Source: Chitinophaga pinensis
GTDB lineage: Bacteria; Bacteroidota; Bacteroidia; Chitinophagales; Chitinophagaceae
Direction of reading: 5' to 3'
Length of the DNA: 7,137 nt
Assembly (NCBI GenBank): GCA_943324055.2
Contig: CALPKD020000058.1
Location: forward strand, 1-7,137
How positions within the stretch are numbered: position 1 is the first letter of the stretch; each line of letters begins with the position of its first letter. Below the pieces are notes generated by a model. It saw nothing but the letters and a program-made list of their open reading frames with translations. It did no database searches and was not told where the DNA came from. The position numbers and the translations under genes are program-made. Below, in pieces: positions 5,462 to 7,137 of this stretch.

Positions 5462-7137
5462 TTAATTCATTTTAATTGTCATTGCACGGCCTTTATTTCC
5501 TCCTAATCCTGATTTTTGCAAGCTATAGGTAAAGCTTAACAAAAAGTACTGATTGATCACATTATATGACTGATCCACAATTTGGTTTTGAGATACGTTT
5601 CGTGAGATGCCCGCACTTCTGTTTAACAAATCAAAAGCGCTAAACTTTAACTCCGCTCTCTTGTTTTTCATAAAGTATTTAGAAAAAGAGGCGTTCCAAA
5701 TAGGAATTTCTGTATTATATCCAGCTGCTCTACCTGAATTAATCGTATAATTCATAGATTGATTCAAAACAATATCTAATGGAAGGTAGTTTGTAATATC
5801 TGCCGAATAGACTCTTGTTAAGTAGTTAGTATTTAATGCAGCATTGATTGCATTGTTTGTTTTATTATAAGAATAACGAGCCGATAAATCAATATCAACT
5901 ATCTCCTCTAATTGCAAATTGTATGAAAGTGTTGGGCCAACCGATTTTGTTACAATGGTATTTAATAAGCCATTAGAGAAAGAGACGTTGTTGCTTAATC
6001 CTCCACTCAATCCTAAGTTCACTCTGGAGTATATTTTTTTAAACCCAATACCATAATTCAAACTACCATTCACTCTATACACCCCATTCACGTTAACAGG
6101 TTTTGATAAAATCACTCTACTTGGTAAAACGCTATCATAATTCACAATTGAATTGTTGGTTGTAGAAGCATTCAAAGTAGCAAAGAAATTTTTCTGTGCA
6201 ATAAACTTAGACGCAAAATACCTGATATTTAAATTGTGTACATAGCTTCTTTTCAAATCAGGATTACCAATAGATTGATTGTTAATATTGCTTTGGTCTA
6301 GCACTGGTTGCAATTGCGTTAACGAAGGCTGATTGGTAGACGTTCGGTAATTAATATTCAAATTTTTTGTTTGAGAAAAATTATATTGGAACATCGCCGA
6401 CGGTAAGATGTCTTTAAATTCTTGATTTAGTTTTGTTTTAGCACTTACATTTTCCCCAGTCAATTGTGCACTTTGTAAGGAGAAGCCTGTAGAGAAATTA
6501 TATTTTTTCTGATTGCTTCTAAAGTTCATTCCACCGCCTACATAAGTGTAGTCACTATTAAATTCATTGGTAAGCCTAGTATTTAATGCGTCGTAAAGGC
6601 CCGTTGTTTTATTTTTATCAAACACCTGCTTACTACTTTCGCCAATACTTTTATTTAAGTACGTATTAAATTCTAAAATAGAACGCTTGCCTAATGGTTC
6701 CGTATATACTACATTTAGTCCGTATGCTTTCGTGTTTCCCTTACGATTACTTTTTTGATCTAATACAGAATCCTTAGTAATCGCCCCTCCTGTATAATAT
6801 AACTGGTCAGTAAATTGATTGCTATTAGAAGTAGACTGATTAAAGCTATTCGTGATGGTAGATGAAATAGTACGTCCTTTTTTTACAAACTTTTTACGTA
6901 ATAATAAATTGCTTGAGGCATTTACCGCGTCTGTTACACTTGACGAAGCGGTTGTAGTTGAATTGGTTTTAGTGCCATCTGGTAACGTGGTTTCAGTACT
7001 AGACGCTCCTACTGAAGTATTATGCTGATTCGTGATACTCGGTGTAAACTTAAATGAAAAAGTTTCAGACACTTTGTGATCAATCGTAGCTCCTAATTTT
7101 TGTTGTTGATTATTCGTTGTAGTATTTGAATTGGCAA
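5462..7137 (-). CDS. Outer-membrane beta-barrel / TonB-dependent receptor-like protein (PF14905 type), N-terminus outside window
   Basis: The reading frame is open to the window edge: 557 residues are visible, and the codons upstream of position 7072 read KLGATIDHKVSETFSFKF in frame, so the GTG at 7072-7070 is an internal valine codon and not the start. The visible part is barrel: amphipathic strands, plus the family-typical PSLTQLQPVLDQ...GNPDL segment (about residues 260-284 from the edge) followed by HNLNIRY. It ends in FLLSFTYSL and a short basic tail, GNKGRAMTIKMN. These fit the outer-membrane barrel family OMP_b-brl_3, whose members usually carry a carboxypeptidase-like domain and a plug upstream, here missing only because of the cut. 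A Ser/Thr/Asn-rich stretch (about residues 32-76) may be an extracellular loop. Substrate and transport activity are unknown. The GLPGLI gene follows in the same direction. Confidence 0.9.
   Translation of the reverse strand, partial: ANSNTTTNNQQQKLGATIDHKVSETFSFKFTPSITNQHNTSVGASSTETTLPDGTKTNSTTTASSSVTDAVNASSNLLLRKKFVKKGRTISSTITNSFNQSTSNSNQFTDQLYYTGGAITKDSVLDQKSNRKGNTKAYGLNVVYTEPLGKRSILEFNTYLNKSIGESSKQVFDKNKTTGLYDALNTRLTNEFNSDYTYVGGGMNFRSNQKKYNFSTGFSLQSAQLTGENVSAKTKLNQEFKDILPSAMFQYNFSQTKNLNINYRTSTNQPSLTQLQPVLDQSNINNQSIGNPDLKRSYVHNLNIRYFASKFIAQKNFFATLNASTTNNSIVNYDSVLPSRVILSKPVNVNGVYRVNGSLNYGIGFKKIYSRVNLGLSGGLSNNVSFSNGLLNTIVTKSVGPTLSYNLQLEEIVDIDLSARYSYNKTNNAINAALNTNYLTRVYSADITNYLPLDIVLNQSMNYTINSGRAAGYNTEIPIWNASFSKYFMKNKRAELKFSAFDLLNRSAGISRNVSQNQIVDQSYNVINQYFLLSFTYSLQKSGLGGNKGRAMTIKMN

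Noticed and set aside
7070..7072. GTG as the start of the minus-strand barrel gene
   Set aside because: The frame stays open through to the window edge with barrel-like sequence upstream, and there is no signal peptide after the GTG. The gene is truncated by the window and does not start here.

Overview
The window is AT-rich and reads as Bacteroidota, most likely a Chitinophagaceae-like or related aerobic lineage. The evidence is the protein families present (a GLPGLI family protein, a PF14905-type outer-membrane barrel and a TonB-dependent receptor), a promoter matching the Bacteroidota -33/-7 pattern (TTTA-N19-TACTTTTG), and the lack of convincing Shine-Dalgarno sites before the genes. The placement below phylum is inference.

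Layout, left to right. Positions 1-1895 (+) hold the 3' end of a DUF47/PhoU-like phosphate-transport accessory protein, followed 11 nt later by a complete PiT-family phosphate transporter. They form one transcription unit, closed by a strong intrinsic terminator at 1916-1951. Positions 2034-2321 (+) encode a small stand-alone CBM48/AMPK-beta-like glycogen-binding domain protein with its own promoter. After a 117-nt gap containing a perfect 12-bp inverted repeat, 2439-4502 (+) encodes a complete TonB-dependent outer-membrane receptor. The short convergent gap 4503-4581 holds two stem-loops. On the minus strand, 7137-5462 is a PF14905-type outer-membrane beta-barrel protein, cut at its N-terminus by the window edge. 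It is followed 34 nt later by a GLPGLI family secreted protein (5427-4582).

How the genes work together: the first pair is a low-affinity phosphate uptake module (transporter plus regulator). The minus-strand pair is a recurrent Bacteroidota association of an outer-membrane barrel and an exported GLPGLI protein, of unknown function. The CBM48 protein points to alpha-glucan/glycogen binding and is not obviously linked to its neighbours. The single TonB receptor lacks a SusD partner, which argues for a metal-chelate, cofactor or other small ligand rather than a polysaccharide, but its substrate cannot be read from the sequence.

No RNA genes, mobile elements or CRISPR arrays were seen, and no gene-free stretch exceeds 300 bases. 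This looks like ordinary chromosomal sequence. The most interesting points are the retained glucan-binding residues of the stand-alone CBM48 protein, the long soluble domain inside the PiT transporter, and the inverted repeat just upstream of the TonB receptor.
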